64,000 nt of DNA from Paralcaligenes sp. KSB-10 (GTDB taxonomy: Bacteria > Pseudomonadota > Gammaproteobacteria > Burkholderiales > Burkholderiaceae_B), in contig NZ_CP089848.1 of the NCBI RefSeq assembly GCF_021266465.1, positions 2,976,001-3,040,000 of the forward strand. The letters are read 5' to 3'. Of the stretch, positions 1-8,064 are shown one piece after another. Made by a program: the position numbers and the translations under genes. Position 1 is the first letter of the stretch; each line of letters opens with the position of its first letter. The notes under the pieces are model-generated. The model was not told the DNA's origin. It searched no databases and saw only the letters and a program-made list of their open reading frames with translations.

Positions 1-968
1 ATGGTGCGTTCGATCACACGGTATGCCGGCGTACCTCGCCTGGGCAGCACCCAGCCCCACTGTCCAAGCTCTGCCAATGTCAGGGCCTTCGGCTTGTCGA
101 GCGGATGGCCCTTGCGGGCGATCACCGATAACGTGCTGTCGAACAGCCGCTCTTGCACGATGTCGGTGGCCGGACATGGCGAACGCAGCGGGCCGACGAT
201 AACGTCTATATCGCCATAGCGCAGTTGCTGCAACAGAGTATCGTAAGATCCATCCACAAGGCATATCTTCAGGCCATGGTGCTCCTCGATTAGACGGCTT
301 ACGGCACGCGGTACCAGCAGCGTACCGGACAGCGGCAAGACGCCTACCCTGACGCGGCCCATAATGACCCCCGTGCTTTCCGCAATATCGCCAGGCATGG
401 CGGCAATTTCGGTCAAGGCGAGTTTTCCGCAGCGAATCAGAATCTCGCCTGCGGTCGTGGCAATCATGCCGCTGCTGGCTCTCAGCAACAAGGGTACGCC
501 GACCTGTCGCTCCAGATCGTTCAAGGCCTGTGCCACGGCCGGTTGCGAAATACCGAGAAGCGTGGCCGCAGCACCCTGCGTGCCTGACTCCGCCGTGGCG
601 ATGAGTGCCTGAAAATGGCGGTGTGTCAGGGCGTGGACAAGGTGGCGCACCGAGCACCGAATTATTTTATTCTCGGCCTCTTCCCGGCGTAGATGCCCGG
701 CCAGCTCGCTCTCCGCCTGCTCCAGATGCATCAATGCGCGCGTGGCGCGCTTTTCCGCAACCGCGCCGAAGGAAGTCGTACACATGCCTTGGGCGGTACG
801 ATGAAACAGAAGCACACCAAGCTCACGCTCGAGCTTCTGGATTGCACGCGTTACCGCCGGCTGGGTCAGATGCATTTCTTCTGCCGCCTTTCTGACGCTG
901 CTCCATCGCGCCACCCCTACGAATGCACGGAGGCGACGCAGATTGGGTTCGATAGTCGTGATTTCCAG
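1..968 (-). CDS. LysR-family regulator with two N-terminal HTH domains (3' end outside window)
   Basis: The frame is open for 322 codons and runs off the left edge. It has two successive LysR-type winged helix-turn-helix segments: the first around residues 10-70 (AAEEMHLTQPAVTRAIQKLE) and the second around 115-170 (AATLLGISQPAVAQALNDLE), followed by the start of the effector-binding fold. Ordinary LysR proteins have one HTH and about 300 residues. No ATG lies in frame near the first HTH; GGAGG sits 7 bases before a CTG at 966-968, which I take as a possible rare start, although an upstream TTG is also possible. It is divergent from the amidohydrolase/Bug genes and probably regulates them. The family call is firm; the start is uncertain. 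Confidence 0.8.
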   Translation of the reverse strand, partial: MEITTIEPNLRRLRAFVGVARWSSVRKAAEEMHLTQPAVTRAIQKLERELGVLLFHRTAQGMCTTSFGAVAEKRATRALMHLEQAESELAGHLRREEAENKIIRCSVRHLVHALTHRHFQALIATAESGTQGAAATLLGISQPAVAQALNDLERQVGVPLLLRASSGMIATTAGEILIRCGKLALTEIAAMPGDIAESTGVIMGRVRVGVLPLSGTLLVPRAVSRLIEEHHGLKICLVDGSYDTLLQQLRYGDIDVIVGPLRSPCPATDIVQERLFDSTLSVIARKGHPLDKPKALTLAELGQWGWVLPRRGTPAYRVIERT

Positions 969-1146
969 CTTGCTGCCTCCTCGATGCCCCCGCGGGACGA
1001 TGGGCCACCACGGCAGCAATAAGCAAAAGGTATCGCTGCATGGCCAAAATGCATTATGCCCTCTTGCTCCCCCTTCTGCATACTGCAAGCAGGGACCCGT
1101 GATCGCATCCACGGATCCAGCCAATTGCTTAATGGAGATCCCCCCA

Positions 1147-2031
1147 ATGCCTTATTTAACGCCTCCTCCCGATAGCTCTCCCAAAAAGCCGGCGACGATA
1201 GCCCCAACGGGAGGTTGGGACTGTCAAATCCACCTCTTCGGCCCTGTCGAACAATACCCTTTCGACCCCGACAGCCCATACGTTTCGGCGCCAGCCTTGC
1301 CCGAAACCGCCATAAGGATGCTCGATACCCTTGGACTGGCGCGCGCTGTTGTTGTAAGCGGCGGCGGGTACGGTCGCGACTATCGGTATCTGCTGGATGT
1401 GCTGAAGCGCTATCCGCAGCGCTTTGTCGGTGTAATTCTGCCGCCGGACGCACTCTCGGATGAGGAGCTTCAGAGGCTGGACACGCTGGGCGTACGCGGC
1501 GTTCGATTTGTCAGCGCCAGGCGGGCATCCAATCTGCCGCAGATACTGCCCGACATGGCAGCCCAGGCTGAAAACATAGGCTGGCCCATCCATTTTTATC
1601 CGCACGGCGAAGATATCGTCGAATATTCGGACCGCCTGCTTTCATTGCCCAACAGCAAGATCGTCCTGGACCATTTCGGGAGCGTGCCAACGGCCAAAGG
1701 CCTGGACCAACCCGCAATGAAAGCCATACTGAAGATGCTCGACACGGGCCGTGTCTGGATCAAGCTTTCCGGACCGATGCGCTGCGCTGCCGGCAATATG
1801 CCCTATCCGGCGGTCACGCCATTTGCCCGCGCCTTGATCCGCCATGCCCCCGACCGCATGGTCTGGGGCTCGGACTGGCCCCATGTCAATATGGTCGACA
1901 GGCAAATGCCCAACGACGGCGACCTGTTCGACCTGATTGCGGACTGGGCGCCCGATGAGCATGACCGTGCCAGGATCCTGGTCACGAACCCCGGCCAGCT
2001 ATATGGCGCGCCACCCCGGTCCGAGGCCTGA
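1147..2031 (+). CDS. Amidohydrolase-family (COG3618, LigI-like) hydrolase or lactonase
   Basis: A 294-residue TIM-barrel amidohydrolase of the type that includes 2-pyrone-4,6-dicarboxylate lactonase (LigI) and galactarolactone isomerase. The first strand reads WDCQIHLFGP, with Gln where metal-dependent relatives have the first His of HxH; the late motif GSDWPHVN carries the usual Asp (about residue 243). LigI-type enzymes can work without a bound metal, so this may still be active. The start at 1147 is preceded by GGAG nine bases upstream; an in-frame ATG at 1132 is the alternative. It is followed 51 bases later by a Bug receptor, which suggests hydrolysis of an imported lactone or cyclic acid. 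The substrate is not known. Confidence 0.8.
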   Translation: MPYLTPPPDSSPKKPATIAPTGGWDCQIHLFGPVEQYPFDPDSPYVSAPALPETAIRMLDTLGLARAVVVSGGGYGRDYRYLLDVLKRYPQRFVGVILPPDALSDEELQRLDTLGVRGVRFVSARRASNLPQILPDMAAQAENIGWPIHFYPHGEDIVEYSDRLLSLPNSKIVLDHFGSVPTAKGLDQPAMKAILKMLDTGRVWIKLSGPMRCAAGNMPYPAVTPFARALIRHAPDRMVWGSDWPHVNMVDRQMPNDGDLFDLIADWAPDEHDRARILVTNPGQLYGAPPRSEA

Positions 2032-2082
2032 GGCCGACGCACTGCCGCAGGAACGGGAAACAATAAATACAAGGAGACTTTC

Positions 2083-3042
2083 ATGAAGCGCTTTTCCATC
2101 ATCCCAGCATTATTGATCAGCACGCTGCTTGGCACTACGGCACAGGCGGACACGTTCCCCAGCCATCCGATCCATCTCATCGTACCGTTCTCTCCGGGCG
2201 GGAGCACGGATCTCGTGGGCCGTCTCGTCGGTGCAAAAGTAGCGCAGATCCTGGGCCAGCCAGTTGTTGTCGAAAATCGCGCGGGCGCGGGCGGCTCTAT
2301 TGGCTCGGCCTATGTGGCGAGGTCCGCGCCCGATGGCTACACATTGCTGATGGCAACCACCTCGCATACCGCCAATCCGGCCTTATACAAATCACTGCCA
2401 TACGACACGCTGAAAGATTTTGCACCCATCTCCCTTCTTTGCGACATGCCCGGGCTGCTTGTGGCCCATCCGTCATTGCCTCCCAATAATTTCAAGGAGT
2501 TCATCAGCTACGCCAAGACACACAAGCTGGATTATGGCAGCGCTGGAATCGGCACCTTCCCCCACCTTTCGATGGAAATGCTGAAAAGCCGCGCCGGCCT
2601 GCAAATGACACATATCCCTTATAAGGGCGCCGCGCCCGCGCTGGCCGATCTGGTGCATGGCGTCTATCAGGTGAAAGTTGATGCATACATTACGGCGAAC
2701 GGCTTCGTGCAAAGCGGCAAGCTCAAGCTGTATGCGGTCACCAGCGCACAACGCATGGAGCAATTGCCCAATGTCCCCACCGTCGCCGAATCCGGCTACC
2801 CGGGCTTCGAATCAACCTACTGGATCGGCATTGTCGCGCCCTCGGCCACACCGGCACCTATACGCGCAAAGCTGGAAAAAGCTTTCATGCAGGCTATCCA
2901 CGACAAGGACGTGTCGGCAAAACTCATAGCGACCGGGACACGCCCAATTGGCAGTACGGCAACCGTTCTGGATCAACGCATCAAGCGGGAACTGACGCAA
3001 TGGCCGGTAATTCTGCGCGACGCGGGCATCAAGGAACACTAG
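2083..3042 (+). CDS. Bug/TctC-family periplasmic solute-binding protein
   Basis: A 319-residue tripartite tricarboxylate transporter receptor. It has a Sec signal peptide (residues 1-22, ending AQA), then the family's first strand HPIHLIVPFSPGGSTD, the VVVENRAGAGGSIG motif near residue 65 and MTHIPYKGAAPALADL near 170. Such proteins bind carboxylate-containing ligands in the periplasm. AAGGAGA lies just before the ATG. No TctA/TctB membrane genes are in the window, so its permease must lie elsewhere or be shared. Its position between the amidohydrolase and a second binding protein points to one small uptake and hydrolysis operon. Confidence 0.93.
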   Translation: MKRFSIIPALLISTLLGTTAQADTFPSHPIHLIVPFSPGGSTDLVGRLVGAKVAQILGQPVVVENRAGAGGSIGSAYVARSAPDGYTLLMATTSHTANPALYKSLPYDTLKDFAPISLLCDMPGLLVAHPSLPPNNFKEFISYAKTHKLDYGSAGIGTFPHLSMEMLKSRAGLQMTHIPYKGAAPALADLVHGVYQVKVDAYITANGFVQSGKLKLYAVTSAQRMEQLPNVPTVAESGYPGFESTYWIGIVAPSATPAPIRAKLEKAFMQAIHDKDVSAKLIATGTRPIGSTATVLDQRIKRELTQWPVILRDAGIKEH

Positions 3043-3043
3043 C

Positions 3044-3793
3044 ATGACGCCGAACCGCCCCCATGCCGCCTTGATAGCACCCACCGGACGCCTGCGCGCA
3101 GCCATAAATCTAGCCAATCCGGTGCTTTGCTCAGGGCATACCGCGGAAGGAGAGGTCGCGGGCCTGGCCGCCGATATCTCGCTCGCACTGGGTCGCTGGC
3201 TGGGCATGGATGCCGAGCTGGTGACATTTGACTCCGCCCGCCGTTGCGTAGCGGCGGTGCTGGACGAGAAAGTGGACGTAAGCTTTTTCGCCATGGACCC
3301 GACGCGAGGCCAGGAAATTCACTTTACGCCGCCCTATATCCAAATGGAGGGCATCTACGTGGTGCCGGACAGTTCCCCGATCATCGTCGCCGCGGACGTC
3401 GACCGCCCAGGCCATCGCGTTGCCGTCGGGGCGGGCAGCGCCTACGCGTTGTTTCTTGCACGCGAGTTCAAATACGCACAAGTGATTGAAGTTCCCACCT
3501 CGCCCGAAGTCGTCGATACCTTTGTCCGCGATGAATACGAAGCCGCCGCTGGCGTAAGGCGCCAGATTCAACGCGATGTGGCCAAACATCAGCCCGGCTT
3601 GCGCATAATCGAGCAGCCATTCATGGCCATCCACCAATCGCTGGCCATTAAAAAGTGTCGCGGAGACCTTGCATGCTCCACCCTGAATGAATTCATCGAA
3701 GACATCAAGGCAGGCGGTTTCATAGCCCACGCATTGCAGAGCCATGGAATTGCAGGGCCTGCCATTGCGCCCGCGGGCTACCCTGCAGGCTAA
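3044..3793 (+). CDS. Leaderless SBP_bac_3-type solute-binding domain protein
   Basis: A 249-residue protein with the fold signature of family 3 (polar amino acid) binding proteins: a GLAADISLALGRWLGMDAELV segment near residue 45, VDVSFFAMDPTRGQEIHFTPPY near 80 and GAGSAYALF near 130. It starts one base after the stop of the Bug gene, so it is probably translationally coupled. Unlike normal binding proteins it has no signal peptide; the N terminus is MTPNRPHAALIAPTGRLRAAI. It may act in the cytoplasm as a ligand sensor or enzyme-like protein, or the true start may have been lost. It overlaps the convergent citryl-CoA lyase gene by four bases. Confidence 0.8.
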   Translation: MTPNRPHAALIAPTGRLRAAINLANPVLCSGHTAEGEVAGLAADISLALGRWLGMDAELVTFDSARRCVAAVLDEKVDVSFFAMDPTRGQEIHFTPPYIQMEGIYVVPDSSPIIVAADVDRPGHRVAVGAGSAYALFLAREFKYAQVIEVPTSPEVVDTFVRDEYEAAAGVRRQIQRDVAKHQPGLRIIEQPFMAIHQSLAIKKCRGDLACSTLNEFIEDIKAGGFIAHALQSHGIAGPAIAPAGYPAG

Positions 3794-4560
3794 CGGTCGG
3801 TGCTTTTTTTAATATAAGGGATCGCTTGATCTATCGTGTCCCATATAAATCGACCGCTAGGGACTCGTTGCTCCTCGGCAATATGTGATACCAGGCCAGC
3901 GGCTCGTGAAATCACGGCAAAGCCGCGCATCAACTGGGTGGGAATGCCGAGTTCTCCCAATAATGCCGCAACGGCACCTGTCGCATTAATAGTGATGTGC
4001 TTTCCATACACGTCGTCTACGGCTCTGTTCAGTGTAAGCAAGGCGTTGACATGGGACTGGGCCAGTTCAGTTTCCCGCTGCGCAATTTGAATCAGTTTGA
4101 TCGAGCGTGGGTCGTCGGGTTTATGCAGATGGTGGCCGAAGCCAGGCAAATGCTGTTTGTCATTTTTATATGAATGCGCGATATCCAACGCCGTCTGTTC
4201 CGGATTACCGGAATCGAGCAATTGATTGAGCAACCCGGAGCAGTTTTCCATCGTGCCCACAAATTGGCTTCCAACCGCCATAAGCCCCGCCGATACAGCC
4301 CCTTGCAGGTTTTCCGGGGCGCTCATATAGATGAGGCGTGTCGCAATGGCGCTGGGGGTCAGGCCATGTTCCATCAGCGTGATGAGCACCGCATCGACAA
4401 TTCGCAAATCGACAGGTCGCGGAATGCGGCCGGTAATTTGCATGAACATGACCTCGGTGAAGGTGCGCTCGCCAATTAAATCGTTGACCAAGTCCTTGTC
4501 CCGGTAGTTCATGCCTGTAAGACTGTGAGCGCATAATTCCGTTGTCGGCGTTTTATTCAT
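3790..4560 (-). CDS. Citryl-CoA lyase / short citrate-synthase-family protein
   Basis: A 256-residue protein with only the catalytic part of the citrate synthase fold. The GFGHHLHKPDDPR motif at about residues 140-152 matches the citrate synthase segment holding an active-site His, and HITINATGAVAALLGELG (about 187-204) matches the second conserved block. The length is well below that of a full citrate synthase (about 430). Such proteins are usually called citryl-CoA lyases, splitting an acyl-CoA of citrate type into acetyl-CoA and a 2-oxoacid. The gene is 33 bases downstream of an acyl-CoA synthetase, which could provide the CoA ester. True substrate unknown: citryl-, methylcitryl- or a related CoA ester. 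Confidence 0.8.
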   Translation of the reverse strand: MNKTPTTELCAHSLTGMNYRDKDLVNDLIGERTFTEVMFMQITGRIPRPVDLRIVDAVLITLMEHGLTPSAIATRLIYMSAPENLQGAVSAGLMAVGSQFVGTMENCSGLLNQLLDSGNPEQTALDIAHSYKNDKQHLPGFGHHLHKPDDPRSIKLIQIAQRETELAQSHVNALLTLNRAVDDVYGKHITINATGAVAALLGELGIPTQLMRGFAVISRAAGLVSHIAEEQRVPSGRFIWDTIDQAIPYIKKSTDR

Positions 4561-4593
4561 GCTGGTTCCTTGTTTGTTGATTCTGGTGTTCAG

Positions 4594-6084
4594 TCAGGTC
4601 TGGATCGTTTGGCTTGCCTTGGCCTTTATAGCCATTTTCAATACTTTGCCCACTGCTGATCTGGGTAGGCTATCGTAAAAATAAATGTGCTTGGGTGTGA
4701 GTACCGGCCCGAGCTTTTCACGCACAAACGCCTTAAGTTCCTCTTCAGACACCGAGAACGAGGGTTTGCACTCTATGGCGGCGTTAACCGTTTCCCCCCA
4801 CTTTTCATCGGGCACGCCGAAGACGCACGCCTCATGCACGGCCTCGTGTTGCGACAGCGCGGATTCAACGTCTATGGGATAAACATTGAATCCGCCCGTG
4901 ATGATCACGTCGCGCAATCGCTCTTTAAGAAACAAAAACCCGCGCTCGTCTATATACCCTGCATCGCCTGTAAGCAGCCAGCCATTGACAATGGTTTCGC
5001 TGGTTTTTTCGGGCAATTTCCAATAGCCCGTCATCACGAGATCGCCCTTGATGGCGACCTCGCCCAGTTGGCCTGTTGGCAAGTGCGTGCGATCGGGCGA
5101 CAAAATGGCAAGCTCCGAGAGCCACGTCACTCGGCCGACGGAGGTTCGGTTTTCAGGTAGCGCCAAGTCGCGGGAGCTGAGCAAGGTGGCGATTTGCGGC
5201 GCTTCCGTCTGGCCATATGTTGTGGCGACGACCGGGCCGAAAAACTCCTGTACGGCGGAGATTTTTTCGGCGGGCATCGGTGCCCCGCCATATATCAGCA
5301 GCCGCAGCGACGGGAAGCATGCCCGGTGTATTTCCGGCGCTGTCATCAACTTGTAGATCAGGGTGGGAGGCATGAAGGTCATGGTGCCTCCTTGCCGCGC
5401 GAATGCATGGCCGATGTCAGCCGCGGAGTTTGATTTGCACAACAGCAGGCATCCGCCTTGCGCCAAAATGGGCACAATATACGTTCCCGTGCCATGACTA
5501 ATAGGCGCGCATATTACAAATTTGTCGTTGAGGGTAATTTCCCAGCCCGCAATCTGATTAATAATGCCGGCCACCCAGGCTCGATAGGGTTGCATGACCC
5601 CCTTGGGAATGCCGGTCGTGCCGCCGGTGAATTTAATGGCCTGGGTGTCGTCCCGTGAATGCTCAAAACGCAGGGGCGACTGATTCCGGTGGCTGTCGAT
5701 CAATTCAGGAAACTGGGAGAACTGAATTTTCTCATTGCCGTGGCCGCCAATCAGGGCATCGCCCAGATTGTCAACCAGTATGGCCGTGGGTGTCGTCGTT
5801 TCCAGAATTCGGTGAATTTCACTCGAGGTGCTTCGGTAGTTCAGGGGAACCCATACTTTTCCCGCCGCCAGAATGGCCAGCATGCCGACAATGTAGCTGG
5901 GGGCGTTGGCCGCGCATAATCCGACTCGGGACCCAGGGGCTGGATCTCTTTCTTGAAGCGCGACCGCCAGGGCATTTACAGCCACCATTAATTCGGCATA
6001 AGTGATGCATTCGGTCGGACTTTCGATGGCTATTCTATTGGCGTGCGATTGGGCTGCACGATACAGAAAATCTATGGGAACCAT
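4594..6084 (-). CDS. AMP-forming acyl-CoA synthetase / ligase
   Basis: A 496-residue member of the ANL adenylating superfamily. Motifs in order: the phosphate loop FTGGTTGIPKGV near residue 150, the adenylate-binding motif TTYGQTEAP near 285, the hinge block LTGDAGYIDERGFLFLKERLRDVIITGG near 370-400, and the C-terminal catalytic Lys in PRSAVGKVLK near 480. It converts a carboxylic acid, ATP and CoA into an acyl-CoA, AMP and pyrophosphate in the cytoplasm. It is the middle gene of a minus-strand unit (Bug receptor, this ligase, citryl-CoA lyase), so the imported acid is probably what it activates. Confidence 0.92.
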   Translation of the reverse strand: MVPIDFLYRAAQSHANRIAIESPTECITYAELMVAVNALAVALQERDPAPGSRVGLCAANAPSYIVGMLAILAAGKVWVPLNYRSTSSEIHRILETTTPTAILVDNLGDALIGGHGNEKIQFSQFPELIDSHRNQSPLRFEHSRDDTQAIKFTGGTTGIPKGVMQPYRAWVAGIINQIAGWEITLNDKFVICAPISHGTGTYIVPILAQGGCLLLCKSNSAADIGHAFARQGGTMTFMPPTLIYKLMTAPEIHRACFPSLRLLIYGGAPMPAEKISAVQEFFGPVVATTYGQTEAPQIATLLSSRDLALPENRTSVGRVTWLSELAILSPDRTHLPTGQLGEVAIKGDLVMTGYWKLPEKTSETIVNGWLLTGDAGYIDERGFLFLKERLRDVIITGGFNVYPIDVESALSQHEAVHEACVFGVPDEKWGETVNAAIECKPSFSVSEEELKAFVREKLGPVLTPKHIYFYDSLPRSAVGKVLKMAIKAKASQTIQT

Positions 6085-6119
6085 TACGTTGAGCGCCTTT
6101 CTGATGTCATGAAAAATAA

Positions 6120-7124
6120 TTAATTAACCTTGATATTGGCCTTGTCGGCCACTTTCGCCCATTTGACGATTTCCTCTTGTGTAAATTTCTTCAGACTTTC
6201 CGCTGAGTTCGTTCCCTCTGGAGCGGTAAAGCCCTGTTTGTCGAAAATCGCGACCACCTCGGGGGACTTCAAGGCCTTGTTCAAGGCCGTATTGAGCGTT
6301 TTGATCACAGATGCGGGAGTGCCCGCGGGAGCATCGATTCCAAACCAGGAAGATACGACAAAGTCCTTGACGCCCATCTCAGCGAAAGTGGGCACATTGG
6401 GTAGCGGCTTCACGCGCTCAGTAGTCGTGGTGGCCAGTGCGCGCAATTTGCCGGCTTGTATATGAGGCAGGGACGAGGGTAAGTTGTCAAACATGGAATC
6501 AACCTGCCCTCCCAATAAATCGGCCACCGCGGGGCCACTGCCGCGATAGGGAACATGCATGATCTTGGTATTGGTTTTTATCTTGAACAGTTCACACGAC
6601 ATGTGGATCGATGACCCTATGCCCGACGAGGCGCAAGTCAGCTTGCCCGGGTGGGCTTTGGCATATTGGATATATTCCTGCACCGAGTGGATGGGTAATT
6701 TGGGGTTGACGACAAGGACGTTCGGGATGGAGGCCATCATGCCTACAGGCGCAAAGTCTTTTACGAAATCGTAATGAAGGTCTTTGTAAAGAGCACGGTT
6801 GATCGTGTTGGCGATCGTGCCGACATACAAGGTATAGCCATCTTTTTTCGCGCGCGATACATACTCCGCGCCGATATTGCTGTTTGCTCCCGCCTTGTTT
6901 TCAACGATAACGGACTGCTTGAGTTCGAGAGTGAGGGATTTGGCTATTATCCGGGCCAGAATGTCGGTGGCACCGCCCGCCGAATACCCCACGATCAAGG
7001 TAATGGGTCGTGACGGATAGGCCGCTTCGGCGGCTTGCGTAGGCGTATTGCCCAACATCGACGCTGGCAGCGCCATGCACAGCAAGCTTACCTTGAGGCG
7101 GGATTTCCAGGAAGTGGATTTCAT
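6120..7124 (-). CDS. Bug/TctC-family periplasmic solute-binding protein
   Basis: A 334-residue receptor with a signal peptide (MKSTSWKSRLKVSLLCMALP..., cleavage near TQA). It shows the family blocks RPITLIVGYSAGGATDILAR, VIVENKAGANSNIGAEYV and MHVPYRGSGPAVADLLGGQVD. I start it at 7124 because GGAGACAAGA directly precedes that ATG; the frame is open for 16 more codons upstream, but those run into the operator region. It heads the minus-strand unit with an acyl-CoA synthetase and a citryl-CoA lyase and is divergent from an IclR regulator whose predicted operators lie in the shared intergenic region. Confidence 0.92.
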   Translation of the reverse strand: MKSTSWKSRLKVSLLCMALPASMLGNTPTQAAEAAYPSRPITLIVGYSAGGATDILARIIAKSLTLELKQSVIVENKAGANSNIGAEYVSRAKKDGYTLYVGTIANTINRALYKDLHYDFVKDFAPVGMMASIPNVLVVNPKLPIHSVQEYIQYAKAHPGKLTCASSGIGSSIHMSCELFKIKTNTKIMHVPYRGSGPAVADLLGGQVDSMFDNLPSSLPHIQAGKLRALATTTTERVKPLPNVPTFAEMGVKDFVVSSWFGIDAPAGTPASVIKTLNTALNKALKSPEVVAIFDKQGFTAPEGTNSAESLKKFTQEEIVKWAKVADKANIKVN

Positions 7125-7140
7125 TCTTGTCTCCATTATT

Positions 7141-7157
7141 TGTCTATAAATTGAACA
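7141..7157. promoter_or_regulatory. Predicted IclR operator, imperfect copy
   Basis: TGTCTA-TAAAT-TGAACA, a 6-5-6 inverted repeat with two mismatches, 16 bases upstream of the Bug start at 7124. The right half-site TGAACA is identical to that of the perfect copy at 7215-7231. The two copies are 74 bases apart, close to seven helical turns, so one IclR tetramer could bridge them. The element is seen directly; its role is inferred. Confidence 0.55.
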
Positions 7158-7214
7158 TATAAATAGCATCAATCCCTATAATAGGCAGGTAATTATTAAT
7201 TCAACAAACAAAAA

Positions 7215-7231
7215 TGTTCAATTTATGAACA
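7215..7231. promoter_or_regulatory. Predicted IclR operator, perfect palindrome
   Basis: TGTTCA-ATTTA-TGAACA, a perfect 6-5-6 palindrome ending 12 bases before the start of the IclR gene at 7244. It overlaps the region expected to hold that gene's promoter and ribosome binding site, so autoregulation is likely. Its left part also forms a 13-base exact inverted match (7214-7226) with 7146-7158. Confidence 0.65.
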
Positions 7232-7243
7232 GGAGTTCCGGCC

Positions 7244-8017
7244 ATGAGTTCGACAATGAAGCAATCGGGGCCCAAGACGTTTGCGCGTGGGCTTCGCATC
7301 ATGGACGCCCTGCATAGCGCGGGCGACACCGGCTTGAAAATTACCGATATTGCGATCCAGACGGGCATCGAACGCACGACGGTATACCGCTTTCTCGATA
7401 TTCTGATCAGGGAGGGGTATGCCCATGCGTCGCCGGACAAGCGGGTATTTGTTTTTAATGAAATGCGTTTTACACGCGGCACGTCATTGGCCTACACCAC
7501 CGAAAGGCTAAAGCCCGTGCTACAGCGCATCAGCGCGCAAACGGGCGATTCCTCGTTCCTGGTAAGGCGAGAAGACGGCGACTCCCTGTGCGTGCATCGA
7601 GAGCTTGGGACATACCCGCTGCAAGTGCTTTCCGTCACGATCGGGCATAGACAGCCTTTGGGGGTTGGGGCCGCAGGGCTGGCCCTGCTTGCCAACTTGC
7701 CGCAGAACGATATCGACGACATTCTCGATATAAATAAAGAAAAATTGGCGAACTATGGAGGCATGACAAGCAAACAACTAAGGAAGCTAATCGCATCAAC
7801 CCTTGAGCGGGGCTGGTCCGCCGTAGGGAATGCCGCGGTGCCGGGTGTACTGGGCGTGGGCGTGCCCATATTACGCAACCCGGACAATCCACTCTTTGCC
7901 ATCAGTGTCTCCAGCGTGGTCGACAGAATGCCTTTGAAGCGGCAGCACTTTATTATCAATGTCATAAAAAAAGAACTGGCGGCCGCCCATTTCCAGTCGA
8001 CTTCAAACGAGTCCTGA
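7244..8017 (+). CDS. IclR-family transcriptional regulator
   Basis: A 257-residue regulator. The N-terminal winged HTH spans roughly residues 10-70 (GLKITDIAIQTGIERTTVYRFLDILIREGY) and the effector-binding domain follows (GDSSFLVRREDGDSLCVHRELGTYPLQV...). GGAG lies eight bases before the ATG. The gene is divergent from the Bug/acyl-CoA synthetase/citryl-CoA lyase unit and the two palindromes between them make it the likely regulator of both transcripts. The inducer would be the transported acid or a CoA-derived product, which cannot be read from the sequence. Confidence 0.92.
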   Translation: MSSTMKQSGPKTFARGLRIMDALHSAGDTGLKITDIAIQTGIERTTVYRFLDILIREGYAHASPDKRVFVFNEMRFTRGTSLAYTTERLKPVLQRISAQTGDSSFLVRREDGDSLCVHRELGTYPLQVLSVTIGHRQPLGVGAAGLALLANLPQNDIDDILDINKEKLANYGGMTSKQLRKLIASTLERGWSAVGNAAVPGVLGVGVPILRNPDNPLFAISVSSVVDRMPLKRQHFIINVIKKELAAAHFQSTSNES

Positions 8018-8064
8018 AGCACGGCCGGCGAACGCGCACCGCCACCGTGCAATGCATGCCGCCC

